This document shows positions 6,797-7,351 of a stretch of 7,351 bases of DNA, piece by piece. The first letter of the stretch is position 1, and each line of letters starts with the position of its first letter. Source of the DNA: Comamonas sp. lk. Its GTDB lineage: Bacteria > Pseudomonadota > Gammaproteobacteria > Burkholderiales > Burkholderiaceae_C. The notes beneath the pieces are model-generated. The model searched no databases. It had not been told where the DNA came from and saw only the letters and a list, made by a program, of their open reading frames with translations. The position numbers and the translations under genes were made by a program. Where the stretch lies: NCBI GenBank assembly GCA_945898105.1, contig CAMDHL010000101.1:1-7351 (forward strand), read 5' to 3'.

Positions 6797-7351
6797 CTAC
6801 CAAGGCAGGCTAAGTGCAATGCCCACGAACACCGCAAAGCCTAGCCAATGGTTTTGCCTGAAGGCGGTAAAGCAGTTGTCACGCTCGCGCAAGCGTATCA
6901 GTCGGTAATGCCACAGCGATTGTGCCGCTGCCACCGCCAGCCCGGCGATCCATGCGGGATAGCTTAGGGACTGCGCCAGCAAGAGGCCCCAGATGCCGAG
7001 GTAAGCGGCATAAAAAACCATCACCGCCGCTACGTCCCAGCGCCCCAGGGTGATGGCCGAGGTGCGTATGCCGATGTGCAGATCGTCATCTCGGTCCACC
7101 ATGGCGTATTCGGTGTCATAGGCCAGCACCCAAAACAAATTGCCTACAAGCAGCAGCGCAGCCGTCCAGGGCACTGCGCCTTGCACTGCGCTGTAAGCCA
7201 TGGGGATGCCAAAGCTGAACGCCACGCCCAGCACCGCCTGCGGCATGGATACGACGCGCTTGGCATAGGGATAAGCCACCGCTACTGCAAGCGCCGCAAA
7301 TGATAGGTAGATGGTGGCCGTATTGGTCGTTAGCACCAAACCAAAAGCCAA
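6797..7351 (-). CDS. ubiA: 4-hydroxybenzoate polyprenyltransferase UbiA, 5' part beyond the window
   Basis: UbiA is an integral inner-membrane enzyme that joins a polyprenyl chain to 4-hydroxybenzoate in ubiquinone synthesis. The visible 184 residues are the C-terminal part of a protein that is usually about 290 long. Within the fragment, [19 protein letters not shown] (27-45) and GIPMAY (48-53) are conserved UbiA signatures, and the second Asp-rich motif is [12 protein letters not shown] (79-90), which binds the magnesium-diphosphate of the prenyl donor. The first Asp-rich motif should lie upstream, outside the window. About five hydrophobic membrane segments are visible, ending ALSLPW. The first codon at the window edge is TTG for an internal leucine, not the true start. 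The stop is 87 bases from the convergent dehydrogenase stop. That gap has only a weak hairpin, GCGCT / AGCGC (6776-6795), with no T-run. Confidence 0.95.
   Translation of the reverse strand: MAFGLVLTTNTATIYLSFAALAVAVAYPYAKRVVSMPQAVLGVAFSFGIPMAYSAVQGAVPWTAALLLVGNLFWVLAYDTEYAMVDRDDDLHIGIRTSAITLGRWDVAAVMVFYAAYLGIWGLLLAQSLSYPAWIAGLAVAAAQSLWHYRLIRLRERDNCFTAFRQNHWLGFAVFVGIALSLPW

Noticed and set aside
1..7351. Mobile element, CRISPR array, tRNA or rRNA gene, or defence system
   Set aside because: No transposase or integrase motifs, regularly spaced repeats, tRNA cloverleaf or target-site duplications were seen; nearly all the sequence is accounted for by housekeeping genes.

Overview
This window reads as ordinary chromosomal core from a betaproteobacterium of the order Burkholderiales, most likely near the family Comamonadaceae. 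The reasons are the lptA-lptB-rpoN order, the argS-SPOR-dsbA cluster, a UbiA that ends in a typical betaproteobacterial or gammaproteobacterial sequence, and moderately GC-rich coding DNA with GC-rich third positions. The genus assignment is inference. I see no tRNA, rRNA, CRISPR array, insertion sequence, phage gene or toxin-antitoxin pair, and no new biological system.

Layout from right to left, because most genes lie on the minus strand. The right edge (6797-7351) holds the C-terminal two thirds of ubiA. A short-chain dehydrogenase gene (5918-6709, plus strand) converges on it. A 243-base divergent spacer (5675-5917), which carries a perfect 8-base-pair inverted repeat, separates the dehydrogenase from argS. 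Then argS, a SPOR-domain membrane protein and a DsbA-type thiol oxidase run as one tight minus-strand cluster (5674 down to 2638). A run of three small hairpins (about 2572-2627) ends that cluster. A second minus-strand cluster follows: lptA, lptB and the first 335 codons of rpoN, which runs off the left edge.

The genes are housekeeping functions: ubiquinone synthesis (ubiA), arginine charging of tRNA (argS), a peptidoglycan-binding cell-envelope protein (SPOR), periplasmic disulfide formation (dsbA), lipopolysaccharide transport (lptA, lptB) and sigma-54 transcription (rpoN). Several act in the envelope, but they do not form one pathway. The points worth a second look are modest: the dsbA-lptA junction where lptC would be expected, a CQHC active site and twin-arginine-like signal in DsbA, acidic insertions in RpoN, and the inverted repeat in the divergent spacer.
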